Origin: Bin87 sp965232895
GTDB lineage: Bacteria; Chloroflexota; Dehalococcoidia; Lucifugimonadales; UBA3495
NCBI GenBank assembly: GCA_965232895.1
Contig: OZ247430.1
Span: forward strand, 372,001-436,000
Direction: 5' to 3'
Length of the DNA: 64,000 nucleotides
Position 1 is the stretch's first letter, and each line of letters opens with the position of its first letter. The notes under the pieces are model-generated. The model ran no database searches. It was not told the origin of the DNA and saw nothing but the letters and a program-made list of their open reading frames with translations. The position numbers and the translations under genes were made by a program. Below are positions 1 to 8,987 of this stretch, one piece after another.

Positions 1-202
1 GACGGGGTGGAGCACAAACGATGACAGCATGGGAAGCGGTGCAGTTTCGACATGGACCGGGTTCCTGATTTCGCACGAACGGCAGGGCAGGTTGGATGAG
101 GCTGGCGTTGCGGCTCTACAGGGTAGAGGCGATGCGGTTGCCCGGACATTGCCAGGATGTTGAGCGATGTTACCGGCGCCGAACCCAGGCGGTCAGGTGT
201 GC

Positions 203-208
203 TACACT
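203..208 (+). promoter_or_regulatory. Possible extended -10 promoter for the RNase D gene
   Basis: TGTGCTACACT contains an extended -10 element (TGC followed by TACACT) 45 bases before the TTG start of the RNase D gene. No convincing -35 hexamer is seen at the right distance. Similar TGCTA-type -10 elements precede the por operon and meaB in this window. Weak evidence. Confidence 0.3.
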
Positions 209-252
209 GGCCTCGTAACAAAGTATCGAATCGATCGGGTAATCCGGGGTAG

Positions 253-1383
253 TTGTTGCGGAATCAGTACCGTTATATTGGCGAACAGGGTGATTGGGAC
301 GCGGTGGCGGAGGAGTTGCGTCAGGCGCCGCGACTGGCGCTGGATACTGAGCGCAATGGGCGGTTCGCCTACCGAGAGCGGATTTGCCTGATCCAGATAT
401 CCGACGGACGCACGACGTACCTGTTGGACCCTCTGGCAGTAAAGAATCTTGACGCTCTCGGCGAGTCGATGGCGGACGAAGCGGTGGCGGTGGTGATGCA
501 CGGGTGCGAAGAGGACGTGCGCTTCTTCGATCGCGATTTTGGGTTTGAGGTCAACAACCTGTTCGACACCGGGCTGGCGGCGCGATTCCTGGGGGTTTCG
601 AGGCCAAACCTGGGCGCGGTACTCGAGGAATTCTGCGGAGTGGGGATCGCCAAGGATCCCAAGTTGCAGGTTTCGCACTGGGGGCTGCGGCCGCTATCGG
701 GTCCGGCGCTGGACTACGCAGCCAGCGACGTGCACCACCTGCTGCCGCTGGCGGACGAGCTGGCGTACCGATTGGACAAACTGGGCCGCGCGGATTGGGT
801 GAAGGAAGAGTGCGCGCGGATAGAAGCCCTGCGGCATCCACCCGACGAACCATTGGAGACGGCGTTCCGGCGGGTGAAAGGTTGGGAAGGACTCAACCCC
901 CGGGAAGCGGCGGTACTGCAGGAACTGTATGCGTTTCGAGACGGCAAGGCGTGCGCCTGGGATGTTCCGCCGACGCAAGCGGCGAGCAACGGCGACCTGC
1001 TGGAACTGGCGCAGTCCAGCGGCAGCCCCCCGCGAGGGATCGGCGGGATGTTGGCGTCCCGTTGCTTCGGGGAGTTGCTGGAAGCCCTCGAACGGGGGAT
1101 GACCGGCCCGGAGACGCCGAAACCGCCCCGGGCGGACCGGGGACCCGAGCCCTGGACACCGGAAAGCCGGGAGCGGCTGAAGGCGCTTAAACACTGGCGA
1201 ACGGGATTGAGCCAAGAGCTGGGGCTGGCGGTGAGCCACATCTGGCCCACGCCGAGCCTGGAGAGGATCGCGTTGCGGCCAGATCGGCTTGACCATGAAT
1301 TGGGCGGCGGGTACGGAGAAGTCCGGGGGTGGCAGCGGGATGAGTTCGGGGAAGGGCTGTCGAGAGTGGTGACAGGCGCGTAA
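253..1383 (+). CDS. rnd: Ribonuclease D-like 3'-5' exonuclease
   Basis: This 376-residue protein is likely a 3'-5' exoribonuclease that trims tRNA and other stable RNA ends in the cytoplasm. The DEDDy nuclease signature is visible: D31 and E33 in LALDTERNG, an Asp in HGCEEDVRFF near residue 84, and the closing Y...D in YAASDVHHLL. The C-terminal half, from about residue 210, would hold the HRDC-like helical domains of RNase D and matches the family in length. The start is a TTG; no better start lies in frame, and GGGGTAG just upstream may serve as ribosome binding site. A strong hairpin terminator follows directly. The family assignment is secure; the substrate is inferred. Confidence 0.9.
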   Translation: MLRNQYRYIGEQGDWDAVAEELRQAPRLALDTERNGRFAYRERICLIQISDGRTTYLLDPLAVKNLDALGESMADEAVAVVMHGCEEDVRFFDRDFGFEVNNLFDTGLAARFLGVSRPNLGAVLEEFCGVGIAKDPKLQVSHWGLRPLSGPALDYAASDVHHLLPLADELAYRLDKLGRADWVKEECARIEALRHPPDEPLETAFRRVKGWEGLNPREAAVLQELYAFRDGKACAWDVPPTQAASNGDLLELAQSSGSPPRGIGGMLASRCFGELLEALERGMTGPETPKPPRADRGPEPWTPESRERLKALKHWRTGLSQELGLAVSHIWPTPSLERIALRPDRLDHELGGGYGEVRGWQRDEFGEGLSRVVTGA

Positions 1384-1386
1384 ACG

Positions 1387-1423
1387 GAAACCGGGCGTCC
1401 GCATAATGCGGACGCCCGGTTTC
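1387..1423. terminator. Bidirectional hairpin terminator
   Basis: A perfect 17-base inverted repeat with a TAA loop lies between the convergent RNase D gene (+) and the M20 peptidase gene (-). The arms run GAAACCGGGCGTCCGCA and its complement. The ends carry AAA/TTT, so it can act in both directions. Confidence 0.8.
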
Positions 1424-1558
1424 TGCTGGCCTGACATCTGAAACGAGGGACGTTTTCGATGCCGGGCGACCGCGGTATCAACCCGGCCTCGGGTTGTGGC
1501 AGAGGGTTGGCCGCGCCGCGCTCCGTGATGCAGCTGACGGTTGGGATAGGCGCCTGGG

Positions 1559-2641
1559 TCAGGCTCCGAAGGTCATCAGCTCCTCACAGAAGCGGGCGGT
1601 GTTGACGAGGTCGGGGACCACGACGTACTCGTCGATGGTGTGCATCAGGTTGGTGGACATGCCGACGACCACGCTCTCGATGCCGTGCAGGCGGAATACG
1701 TTGCCGTCGGTGCCGCCGCCGGAGGGGCGGATGTCGGGTTGGAGTCCCATGTCGCGCATGACTCTGGTGACCAGCTGAGCGGTGGCTTCGCTGGGATCCA
1801 GGCGGTACATCTGGAACATCATTTCCAGGTTCTCGTTGATTTCAGCGTCCGTGTAGCGGCCGCGGATGGTGTTGACCGCGGTGACCAGCTGCATGCGCAG
1901 TATCTCCAGGGACTCCATGCTCATGCTGCGGAACTCGCCGGACACGGTGGCCTCAGATGGGACGGCGTTGCGCACGGTTCCGCCGGTGATGGTACCCACG
2001 TTGAACGTCGTCTCGTGGTCAATGCGGCCCTGGGGAAGCTCGGCGATGATGTCGCTGGCGATCCGGATGGCGGACAGGCCCTTCTCCGGTTCGACGCCGG
2101 CGTGGGCCCCGCGGCCCTTGATATCGATGTCGAATGCCATGTAGGTGGGGCTGCCACCGGTGATGGTGTTGACCGGACCATTGCCGTCGAAGACGACCGC
2201 CTCGGTGCTGCTGATCATCGAAAAGTCGAGGTTCGACGCGCCGACGAGTCCGATTTCCTCGCCCCGGGTGAACACGACCTGCACCGGGCGGCGGGGTCGG
2301 CCATCTTCATGCACCGCCTGGAGCGCTTCTAGAATCGCAGCGACGCCGGCCTTGCAGTCGCCTCCGAGAATGGTGTTGCCATCGGAGGTGACGCGGTCGC
2401 CGACGACCTGGGGTCGAATGCTGCGGCCGGGGTCCACGGTATCCATGTGGGCCGACAGCAGCAGGGGGCGGTCTCCGTCCTCGCGGGCGATGACGTTGCC
2501 ATGCTCGTCGCGGGCAACCTGGAATCCGAGGTTGGACAGTCGATCCGAGACGTGAAGAGCGACGTCCCACTCCTCACCGGAGGGACTGTCGATACGGACC
2601 AAGTCGCAGAAGTCGTTGATCAATCGTTCCTGGTTAGGCAT
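1559..2641 (-). CDS. M20/M42-family metallopeptidase (peptidase T-like)
   Basis: This 360-residue zinc peptidase likely cleaves di- or tripeptides or deacylates small substrates in the cytoplasm. Visible M20 metal-binding motifs are SAHMDTVDPG (His and Asp ligands), LGGDCKAGVA (Asp bridging the metals), TRGEEIGLVG (catalytic Glu pair) and the C-terminal His in LMHTIDEY. The dimerisation domain is marked by GRGAHAGVEPEKG. The reading frame stays open 28 codons further upstream, but the start at 2641 (MPNQERLI) is preferred because GAGGAG sits just before it. The gene stands alone between a terminator and a divergent acetyltransferase gene. Substrate is unknown. Confidence 0.87.
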   Translation of the reverse strand: MPNQERLINDFCDLVRIDSPSGEEWDVALHVSDRLSNLGFQVARDEHGNVIAREDGDRPLLLSAHMDTVDPGRSIRPQVVGDRVTSDGNTILGGDCKAGVAAILEALQAVHEDGRPRRPVQVVFTRGEEIGLVGASNLDFSMISSTEAVVFDGNGPVNTITGGSPTYMAFDIDIKGRGAHAGVEPEKGLSAIRIASDIIAELPQGRIDHETTFNVGTITGGTVRNAVPSEATVSGEFRSMSMESLEILRMQLVTAVNTIRGRYTDAEINENLEMMFQMYRLDPSEATAQLVTRVMRDMGLQPDIRPSGGGTDGNVFRLHGIESVVVGMSTNLMHTIDEYVVVPDLVNTARFCEELMTFGA

Positions 2642-2815
2642 GGGCGCTCCTCGTTGGTCGAACAATGCGATATGTGTGCATTCCGGCTGTCGTACCCGTG
2701 ATTGCGAGAGAGGGCGCAAGTCCACCGAGATCAGGGCAAATATCGCGAAGCGGACCTGGACGCCGTTTCGGCCTGGGGACGGTGAAACCCGGCGGGCGTG
2801 AGTATTGCTTTCCGG

Positions 2816-2844
2816 TTGCCTATTATATCGTGGGTAACTAGAAT
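2816..2844 (+). promoter_or_regulatory. Possible promoter of the GNAT gene, almost leaderless
   Basis: TTGCCT at 2816-2821 and TAGAAT at 2839-2844 are spaced by 17 bases, a good sigma-70-type pair. The ATG of the acetyltransferase gene begins 10 bases after the -10 element and has no Shine-Dalgarno sequence, so the transcript would start within a few bases of the start codon. Confidence 0.4.
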
Positions 2845-2853
2845 TATGAGACC

Positions 2854-3312
2854 ATGCCAGGGGAGTTCAACATACGTCAGGCCGGGATCGACGACGGCGA
2901 CACCATCGCCAGATTCAACGCGGCGATGGCGCTGGAATCGGAAGGGATATCGCTGGACCGGGCGACGCTGCGGGCAGGGGTCGACGCCGCGTTGGCCGAC
3001 GAACTGAAGGCGTTCTACCTGCTGGCCGAAGCCGGCGGCGAACCGTTGGGTCAGCTGATGGTCACCACGGAATGGAGTGACTGGCGCAACGGTTGGATCT
3101 GGTGGATCCAATCCGTTTATGTCAAACCCGAAGCACGGCGGCAAGGCGTGTACCGGAGGCTGTACCAGCGGCTGACGGATATGGCAAACGCGCGGGCTGA
3201 CATACGCGGCATGCGGCTGTACGTGATGCGGGAAAATTGGGGGGCCAAACGCACTTACGAATCCCTGGGCATGAGCCACTCCGAGTACGATTTGTACGAA
3301 ACGGAGTTGTGA
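2854..3312 (+). CDS. GNAT-family N-acetyltransferase
   Basis: This 152-residue protein is a single GNAT domain that would transfer an acetyl group from acetyl-CoA to an amine. It begins with the typical IRQAGIDDGDTIARFN strand-helix. The acetyl-CoA loop is VKPEARRQGVYRRLYQ near residues 90-105 (motif A, R-x-x-G-x form RRQGVY). It ends with the usual MRLYVMRENWGAKRTYESLGM segment. No Shine-Dalgarno is seen before the ATG, consistent with a leaderless transcript. Substrate cannot be told from sequence. Confidence 0.85.
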   Translation: MPGEFNIRQAGIDDGDTIARFNAAMALESEGISLDRATLRAGVDAALADELKAFYLLAEAGGEPLGQLMVTTEWSDWRNGWIWWIQSVYVKPEARRQGVYRRLYQRLTDMANARADIRGMRLYVMRENWGAKRTYESLGMSHSEYDLYETEL

Positions 3313-3419
3313 GCCTCGAGGAAAGAGGCGCGCCCATTGAACCGGTCGGCGCAGCCCCGATAATCGGCCGGTAAGATTGAGAGAAACGACGAAACAGTGG
3401 CGGTCAACAGGCAAACGAG

Positions 3420-4472
3420 ATGACCACGGGCGGCGACTTACCCACCGAATTTCACTATACAGCGCGGGGACAACTGGCTCTGAGGGCGGGTCAACTGCAC
3501 GCCGCCATTGACGATTTCAACCACGCGCTGGAACTCAACGACGAATTCGCTCCGGCCTATTACTACCGCGGACTCGCATACCGCAATGGCGGTGACCTCA
3601 ACCAGGCGATCGCGGACTACACGCGGGCGATAGTCGCCGATCCCGATTACCCGGTACCCTACTACGCGCGGGGGGTGGTCAGGAGGCACCTGGGATTTTA
3701 CGAGGACGCGATCAGCGACTACTCGGCGGCAATCGAACTGGAACCGGATGATCCCGATTACTACTACGCGCGCGGGGTCGCGAGGATTTCGCTGGGACGG
3801 TATCAGGACGCCATCGCGGACTTCCTGGCTTGCACGCGGATCAACCCCGAGCACGCCAACGCCCAGTACAACCTGGGGATCGCGCACCGGGACTCGGGGG
3901 ACCGGGAAACAGCTCTGTCCTACTACAATCGCGCCATAGAGCTGAGGCCGGGGGAGCCGGACTACCGGTACGCACGGGGCAATCTGTACAGCGACCGCAG
4001 GGAGTATAATGCGGCGATTGCAGACTATGACGCGGCCATCGAGATCGTGCCGACGTTCGCCAACGCGCTGTACAACCGGGGCATTGCCAAGCGCAACCGC
4101 GGAGAACCGACCGACGCCATTGCCGATTTTGACCTGGCGCAGGGCTGCGGCATGGATACGGCGACGCTGCACCACAACCGGGGTGTGGCGCGGGCGGACC
4201 TGGGAGATCACGGCGCGGCGATTGCCGAGTATGAAATCGCCATCGAGAAGAACTCCGAACTGGCCGGCGTCTGGCTGTCGATGGGCAACTCCAAGGCAGC
4301 GCTGGGAGATTATGCGACGGCCGTGGAAGCATTCGGCAAGGCGATGGCGCTCAACTCCAGCCTGGCAGAGGCCTACCGGGGCCGGGGCCTGGCCAACCGC
4401 GCGTTGGGCAACGAAGACGCGGCGGCGGCGGACTTTCTGGAATTCGCGCGGCGGGCGGGTAATAACGCATGA
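3420..4472 (+). CDS. Tetratricopeptide (TPR) repeat protein
   Basis: This 350-residue protein consists almost wholly of about nine to ten TPR units of 34 residues. Each carries the pattern A-x-x-Y-x-x-R-G-x-A...G-x-x-x-x-A-I-x-D-Y, for example AYYYRGLAYRNGGDLNQAIA. No signal peptide or membrane segment is seen, so it is probably a cytoplasmic protein-binding scaffold. It overlaps the next gene by the ATGA tetranucleotide at 4469-4472, so the two are translated together. The partner is unknown; that next gene's product is the first candidate. Confidence 0.85.
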   Translation: MTTGGDLPTEFHYTARGQLALRAGQLHAAIDDFNHALELNDEFAPAYYYRGLAYRNGGDLNQAIADYTRAIVADPDYPVPYYARGVVRRHLGFYEDAISDYSAAIELEPDDPDYYYARGVARISLGRYQDAIADFLACTRINPEHANAQYNLGIAHRDSGDRETALSYYNRAIELRPGEPDYRYARGNLYSDRREYNAAIADYDAAIEIVPTFANALYNRGIAKRNRGEPTDAIADFDLAQGCGMDTATLHHNRGVARADLGDHGAAIAEYEIAIEKNSELAGVWLSMGNSKAALGDYATAVEAFGKAMALNSSLAEAYRGRGLANRALGNEDAAAADFLEFARRAGNNA

Positions 4473-5302
4473 TGGCTGCGGACTCCTGGCATGGACTGCG
4501 GGCCGGCGATCAGGTCGGCAATCTCGAATACATGATTGACGCAGCGGCGCTGGCGCGGTACCGGCAGGTCGTGGGCGCCAACGGATGCTTCCCGGACCTC
4601 ATGGCGGAAGACTGCCGAGCGATGCTGGCAACCCGCGCTGCCGGGGAAACGCTGACCACAGTTTGGCAACAACTGGAGTTCAAGCGACCTCCCATCCTGG
4701 GCCGGCGCATCCAGGTGGGCGGATGGATGCGGGAAGTGCGGCACGCGCCTGGCCGGGTCTGGATCAAGGCGGCGGCGTTCGCCGTCGACGAAATCGGTAC
4801 GGAGATCCTGCGTTCCGAAGGCGCATTTGTCGTGGGCTGCGCGACGGCTCGCTCAGAGCGCATCGCGGGATTGGCCGAGGCGCAACCGGACGCGCTCAAT
4901 CTGCCGTGCAGTCACGTTGGCGACACTGGCTGCCTGGGCCGCCTGAGACTGCCGGGGCAGGAGCAGCTGGACGGGTATCGGGAGGTTGCGAATACGATGG
5001 CTGCGACTGACCTGAGCCGGGATGGAAATGGCCCGACATCGATCGTGGCCGGATGGCTGGAAGGCCTGATGGGCGCCAACTTCGGCGAAGATTTCCGGTG
5101 GGGCGGCGAACTATCGATTGTCCATCACCGAGCGCTGACATCGGCCATGACGCTGCACTGCGACGGCGTGGTACTGGGCCGCAACGCGGACGTTCGTGGA
5201 GTGGAGAAGTGGCGGGTGGCCATGTTGGTTCGCGATGCCGCCGGCCACGAAGCGGCGACGGCGGTGGCGGTGGTAGAGTCGCCCAGTTCGAGACTCCTTT
5301 GA
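4469..5302 (+). CDS. Protein of unknown function, possibly hotdog-fold (MaoC-like)
   Basis: This 277-residue protein is not firmly recognised. The first half (YRQVVGANGCFPDLMAEDCR, then LEFKRPPILGRRIQVGG) resembles the layout of MaoC/hotdog dehydratase-like proteins, where a binding cleft is followed by a K/R-rich strand. The second half, from about residue 150, may be a second copy of the fold (IVHHRALTSAMTLHCDGVVL). It overlaps the TPR gene by four bases and is likely co-translated with it. No signal peptide is seen. The hotdog assignment is tentative. Confidence 0.55.
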   Translation: MMAADSWHGLRAGDQVGNLEYMIDAAALARYRQVVGANGCFPDLMAEDCRAMLATRAAGETLTTVWQQLEFKRPPILGRRIQVGGWMREVRHAPGRVWIKAAAFAVDEIGTEILRSEGAFVVGCATARSERIAGLAEAQPDALNLPCSHVGDTGCLGRLRLPGQEQLDGYREVANTMAATDLSRDGNGPTSIVAGWLEGLMGANFGEDFRWGGELSIVHHRALTSAMTLHCDGVVLGRNADVRGVEKWRVAMLVRDAAGHEAATAVAVVESPSSRLL

Positions 5303-5395
5303 TCCCGGCGGCGGTTCCGAGGATTCAAGGGCCGGCCGCGCATCCTGCGGTCAAGCCGCGCTATTGTCATCGTTGAGGAAACTACGGAGGGATTC

Positions 5396-6142
5396 ATGCA
5401 GCAACGCGAAGCGCCGAACGTGCCCATGCCGGAGAACTGGCAGCGGGGTCTGGCGATTGTGGCCCACCCGGACGACCTGGAGTACGGAGGGGCAGCGGCG
5501 ATCGCCAAGTGGACCGCGCAAGGGAAGCGCATCACCTACGTCATGGTGAGCCGGGGCGAGGCCGGGATCGACGGCATGAATCCGTCGGAGGTGGGGCCGC
5601 TGCGGGCCAGGGAAGAGGTCAACGCGGCGCGGGTTGTCGGCGTCGATACCGTGGAATTCCTGGACCACACGGATGGAGTGATCGAGTACGGTTTGCCGCT
5701 GCGGCGGGACCTGAGCCGAATGATCCGCAGACACAAGCCGGACGTGATTATCACCATCAACCACCATTTGCAATTTTTCAGCGGGCACCTGAACATGGCG
5801 GACCACCGGTGGGTGGGACTGGCGGTGTTCGACGCGGCGCGAGACGCGGGCAACCGCTGGATATTTCCGGAATTGTTGGAGGAAGGGCTCGATCCGTGGA
5901 ACGAGGTGCGCTTCGTTACCGTGTTTGGATCTACCGCGCCGTCGCACGCGGTGGACGTGTCGGAACATTGGGAGACGGGACTGGCGTCGCTGCGGGAACA
6001 CCGGGCGTACCTGGAGAATCTGGGTGACGTGGGCAAGAGCCCGTTCGAGTTTCTGACCGCGCATGCCCGGGAAGCGGGAGCGGGTTTCGGATGCCGGTAC
6101 GCGGCGTACGCGGAGTTGGTGCTGATCAACGAGTCCTTCTAG
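5396..6142 (+). CDS. PIG-L (LmbE-like) family deacetylase
   Basis: This 248-residue protein belongs to the zinc-dependent PIG-L N-deacetylases. The first metal motif is AHPDDLEYGG (residues about 23-32) and the third ligand lies in LNMADHRWVGL near residue 140. The segment ITINHHLQFFSGHLNMADH fits the active-site loop. A clear GGAGG sequence precedes the ATG. Members remove acetyl groups from amino sugars and related compounds; the real substrate here is unknown. It is not obviously linked to its neighbours. Confidence 0.87.
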   Translation: MQQREAPNVPMPENWQRGLAIVAHPDDLEYGGAAAIAKWTAQGKRITYVMVSRGEAGIDGMNPSEVGPLRAREEVNAARVVGVDTVEFLDHTDGVIEYGLPLRRDLSRMIRRHKPDVIITINHHLQFFSGHLNMADHRWVGLAVFDAARDAGNRWIFPELLEEGLDPWNEVRFVTVFGSTAPSHAVDVSEHWETGLASLREHRAYLENLGDVGKSPFEFLTAHAREAGAGFGCRYAAYAELVLINESF

Positions 6143-6211
6143 CCCCGGTTGCGACCGGGTCTCCGTCGGGGTAGGGTCTAATTCAGACCAAGTTCACACA
6201 AAGGGGAAAAC

Positions 6212-6865
6212 ATGGCGGGATTCAGCGAGCTATTGCGGGCGGAAGCGGAACCGATTTGGCGGGCCATATTCGGGCATCCTTTCCTGCGCGAGATCAAGGA
6301 CGGAACGCTGCCCCTGGAAACGTTCCAGTACTACCTGGGGCAGGACTACCACTACCTGGAAGGGTTCGGCCGGGCCGTGGCCATGACGCTGGCCAAAGCG
6401 CCGGACGCGGACCTGCTGCAGGAGCTGGCGCACCGGGTGATGACGCCCGTGGAGCGGCCCCTGCATCACCAGCTTATCGAAGCGGCTGGGCTGACAATGC
6501 CGGAGGTTGAGGGCGCGACCAGATCGCCGACAAACACGGCTTACGTAAACCATATGCTGGTGACCGCGGAGATGTACGGGTTGGGTCCGACGGCGGCGGC
6601 CCTGCTTCCCTGCCCATGGACGTATCACCTGCTGAAGGACGAAGTGGGGCAGTCGGAACACCCGCTGTACGGGCAATGGACGCGGTTTTACGTGGAAGGG
6701 TTCCTGCAGTCCAGCGTGGACGCCTGGACGGGGTTCGTGGACGAGATGGCGGAACGGGTCGGCGAGCAGGAGAGGGAGGCGATGCGCTACGCGTTCATGG
6801 CGAGCAGCCGGTATGAGTACATGTTCTGGGACGCCGCATACCGGCGTGAGGCGTGGCCGGTCTAG
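6212..6865 (+). CDS. tenA: TenA/thiaminase II family protein
   Basis: This 217-residue all-helical protein matches the TenA family in length and motifs. It shows LETFQYYLGQDYHYLEGFGR near the N terminus, LLPCPWTYHLL in the middle, and the closing SSRYEYMFWDAAYRREAW with the family's conserved Glu. TenA hydrolyses aminopyrimidine breakdown products of thiamine so the pyrimidine can be salvaged. The active-site Cys usually found in the ...C...Y segment is present only within LPCPW, so a TenA_E-like variant or another role is possible. GGGGAAA precedes the ATG. Confidence 0.85.
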   Translation: MAGFSELLRAEAEPIWRAIFGHPFLREIKDGTLPLETFQYYLGQDYHYLEGFGRAVAMTLAKAPDADLLQELAHRVMTPVERPLHHQLIEAAGLTMPEVEGATRSPTNTAYVNHMLVTAEMYGLGPTAAALLPCPWTYHLLKDEVGQSEHPLYGQWTRFYVEGFLQSSVDAWTGFVDEMAERVGEQEREAMRYAFMASSRYEYMFWDAAYRREAWPV

Positions 6866-6931
6866 ATCGCGCCGGTGGCGCCGAGACGGTATCTCCCGGA
6901 GCAAACCGGTAAACATTCGGGGAGGAGTTAC

Positions 6932-7729
6932 ATGCCATACGCAGATATCAACGGGACGCAGATGTTTTATGAGAGCCACGGTGAAGGGCCGGCGCTGGTG
7001 TTTGCCCACGGCCGGGGAGGAAGCCACCTCAGCTGGTGGCAGCAGGTGACCGCGTTCCAGCAGGAATACCGGTGTGTGACATTTGACCACCGGGGGTGGG
7101 GACTAACGCCGGGCCAGGACGGTCAACCGGAGCCGGCGACGTTTGCGGCTGACCTCGAAGCGCTGCTGGACCACCTTGGCATCGACCGGGCAACTCTGGT
7201 GGCGCAGTCCATGGGCGGAGTGACGAGCCTGGGGTTCGCGCTGGCGCATCCGGAGCGGGTCACCGGGCTGGTGCTGGGAGACACGACCGGGGGCATCGGA
7301 GACCCATCCGTGGTGTCGCTGCTGGAGGACGTGCATCCGCCGGAGGACCCGCTGCGCCGGGCGCTGAGTGACGGATTCATCGAGAGCCAGCCGGAGCTGA
7401 CTTTTCTCTTCGGCTCGATCGGGAGGATGAACCCGCCCATGCCGGTGAGCATCGTGTCCGGACTGTTCCGCAATCCCGCTGGACCACATGCCGGCGACCT
7501 GGCAGGGTTCACCGTGCCGACACTGTTGATCGTGGGCGAGGAAGACCGGATATTCCCGCCCAACGTCATCGAGGCGGCGCACCGGCTGATTCCGGGGAGC
7601 CGGCTGGAGGTGGTCGCCGGGGCGGCGCACTCGACCCACTACGAGCAGGCGGCGATCTTCAACGGGCTGCTGGCTGGGTTCCTGGCGGAGATCGGGGTTG
7701 GGGCAGTGGGAGTTGCGGCGGACGATTAA
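6932..7729 (+). CDS. Alpha/beta hydrolase
   Basis: This 265-residue cytoplasmic hydrolase has the standard fold: oxyanion loop FAHGRGGSHLSW, nucleophile elbow VAQSMGGVTS (Ser in SMGG), acid Asp in LLIVGEEDRIFPP, and catalytic His in VAGAAHSTHYEQ. The frame opens at 6875, but the ATG at 6932 is chosen because GGAGGAG lies seven bases before it. The gene is 66 bases after tenA on the same strand and may be co-transcribed. It ends at a palindromic terminator. Substrate is unknown. Confidence 0.88.
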   Translation: MPYADINGTQMFYESHGEGPALVFAHGRGGSHLSWWQQVTAFQQEYRCVTFDHRGWGLTPGQDGQPEPATFAADLEALLDHLGIDRATLVAQSMGGVTSLGFALAHPERVTGLVLGDTTGGIGDPSVVSLLEDVHPPEDPLRRALSDGFIESQPELTFLFGSIGRMNPPMPVSIVSGLFRNPAGPHAGDLAGFTVPTLLIVGEEDRIFPPNVIEAAHRLIPGSRLEVVAGAAHSTHYEQAAIFNGLLAGFLAEIGVGAVGVAADD

Positions 7730-7750
7730 TCGGTCAGCGGGGCAAAAACC

Positions 7751-7774
7751 AGGGGCGAATGATTATTCGCCCCT
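7751..7774. terminator. Palindromic repeat acting as bidirectional terminator
   Basis: A 10-base stem (AGGGGCGAAT / ATTCGCCCCT) with a GATT loop lies between convergent genes. It belongs to the same palindrome family as the copies at 21659, 23084 and 33692. Confidence 0.7.
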
Positions 7775-7804
7775 GCGCAATTCGGATCGTCCGGAGAAAG
7801 GCAA

Positions 7805-8926
7805 CTAGAAAGGCAGATGCTCCGCGATGTCGTTCTCGGTGCGGAAGGGGCCCCACTCGCGCGGCACGTTGAGCAGACGATCTTCCAGGTCATCAACGCT
7901 GTTCTGGCCGCAATAGGCCATGGCGCGGTTGAACTCCTCGCGAAGAAGCTCCAGCATGTGGTGGACTCCCTCCGCGCCGTTGACGGCGAGGCCCCAATAG
8001 AGGGGGCGACCGACGGCGACCGCGCGGGCGCCCAATGCCAGCGCCTTGAGCACATCGCTGCCGCGACGCACGCCGGAGTCGACGTACACCTCAGCGTGGT
8101 TACCGCAGGCGGCGACGATTTCGGGCACCATCTCGATGCTGGACATCGTGCTGTCGAGTTGGCGGCCACCGTGGGTGGAGACCAGTACGCCGTTGACGCC
8201 GTGGTCGACGGCCATGCGGGCGTCCTCGGCCACGCGAACGCCCTTGAGCACCAGAGGCAAATCGGTCAGGCCGCGGAGCCAATCAATTTCCGCCCAGGTC
8301 AGCGGGGGCGACTGGGGCATTTCCCAACGCGGTGACTCGTCGGTTCCGCTGACCGCAGCCAACTGGTCCTGCTGGTCGCGGAAGTTGCCGAGTTCGCCGG
8401 GTCGCTCGTAGCGGTTGCGGACATCTCGTTCCTTGGGGCTGGGCGCCGGAGTATCGACGGTGAGTACGATGGCCCGGTAGCCGGCGGCCTCGGCGCGCTT
8501 GACCAGGTTTTCGGTGATGTCGTAGCCACGGTGGTAGAGTTGGAACCACAGGGGTCCGGTGGCGGCTTCGGAGATCTCTTCCAGGCTGCAGTTGGAAGAG
8601 GTGCTGCACATCATCAGCGTGTTGGACATGCCGGCGCCGCGGGCGGTTGCGCACTCGGCTTCGGGGTGAGCGTTCCCGTGGCCGCCGGTGGGGGCGATCA
8701 TTACGGGGAAGCTGATGTCCTGTCCAAGCACGGTGGTGGACACTTTGCGCTCGGTGGTGTCACGCATGAAACGCGGGCGCAGGGTAAGCGCTTCAAAAGC
8801 GGAACGATTGCGGGCAGTGGTAATCTCATCCATCGAACCGGCTTCGATGAACTCCCAGTTGTTGTGGGGCAGCACCTGCTTGGCCCGAGCCTCATAGTCA
8901 TAGAGGTTGATGGGGTCCATTCTCAT
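7805..8926 (-). CDS. FMN-dependent alpha-hydroxy-acid oxidase (LldD/glycolate oxidase-like)
   Basis: This 373-residue protein oxidises a 2-hydroxy acid (lactate, glycolate or similar) using FMN. The FMN domain spans the whole length. The catalytic His lies in VSTHGGRQLD, where most family members have SNHG, and the phosphate-binding end is DSGVRRGSDVLKALALGARA. An IVLTVDTPAPSPKERDVRN segment gives the FMN/substrate arginine region. The start at 8926 has GGAG seven bases upstream; the ATG at 8920 is also possible. It is the last minus-strand gene before the convergent terminator at 7751. The exact substrate cannot be told. Confidence 0.9.
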   Translation of the reverse strand: MRMDPINLYDYEARAKQVLPHNNWEFIEAGSMDEITTARNRSAFEALTLRPRFMRDTTERKVSTTVLGQDISFPVMIAPTGGHGNAHPEAECATARGAGMSNTLMMCSTSSNCSLEEISEAATGPLWFQLYHRGYDITENLVKRAEAAGYRAIVLTVDTPAPSPKERDVRNRYERPGELGNFRDQQDQLAAVSGTDESPRWEMPQSPPLTWAEIDWLRGLTDLPLVLKGVRVAEDARMAVDHGVNGVLVSTHGGRQLDSTMSSIEMVPEIVAACGNHAEVYVDSGVRRGSDVLKALALGARAVAVGRPLYWGLAVNGAEGVHHMLELLREEFNRAMAYCGQNSVDDLEDRLLNVPREWGPFRTENDIAEHLPF

Positions 8927-8987
8927 GATGATACTCCGGGGTTGACCCTATTCGAAAGCTCAACGGTTGGGATGCCGCAGAGTAGCA

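Noticed and set aside
694..1481. Long minus-strand frames over the RNase D gene
   Set aside because: They run opposite a well-supported RNase D frame and are high-GC shadows.
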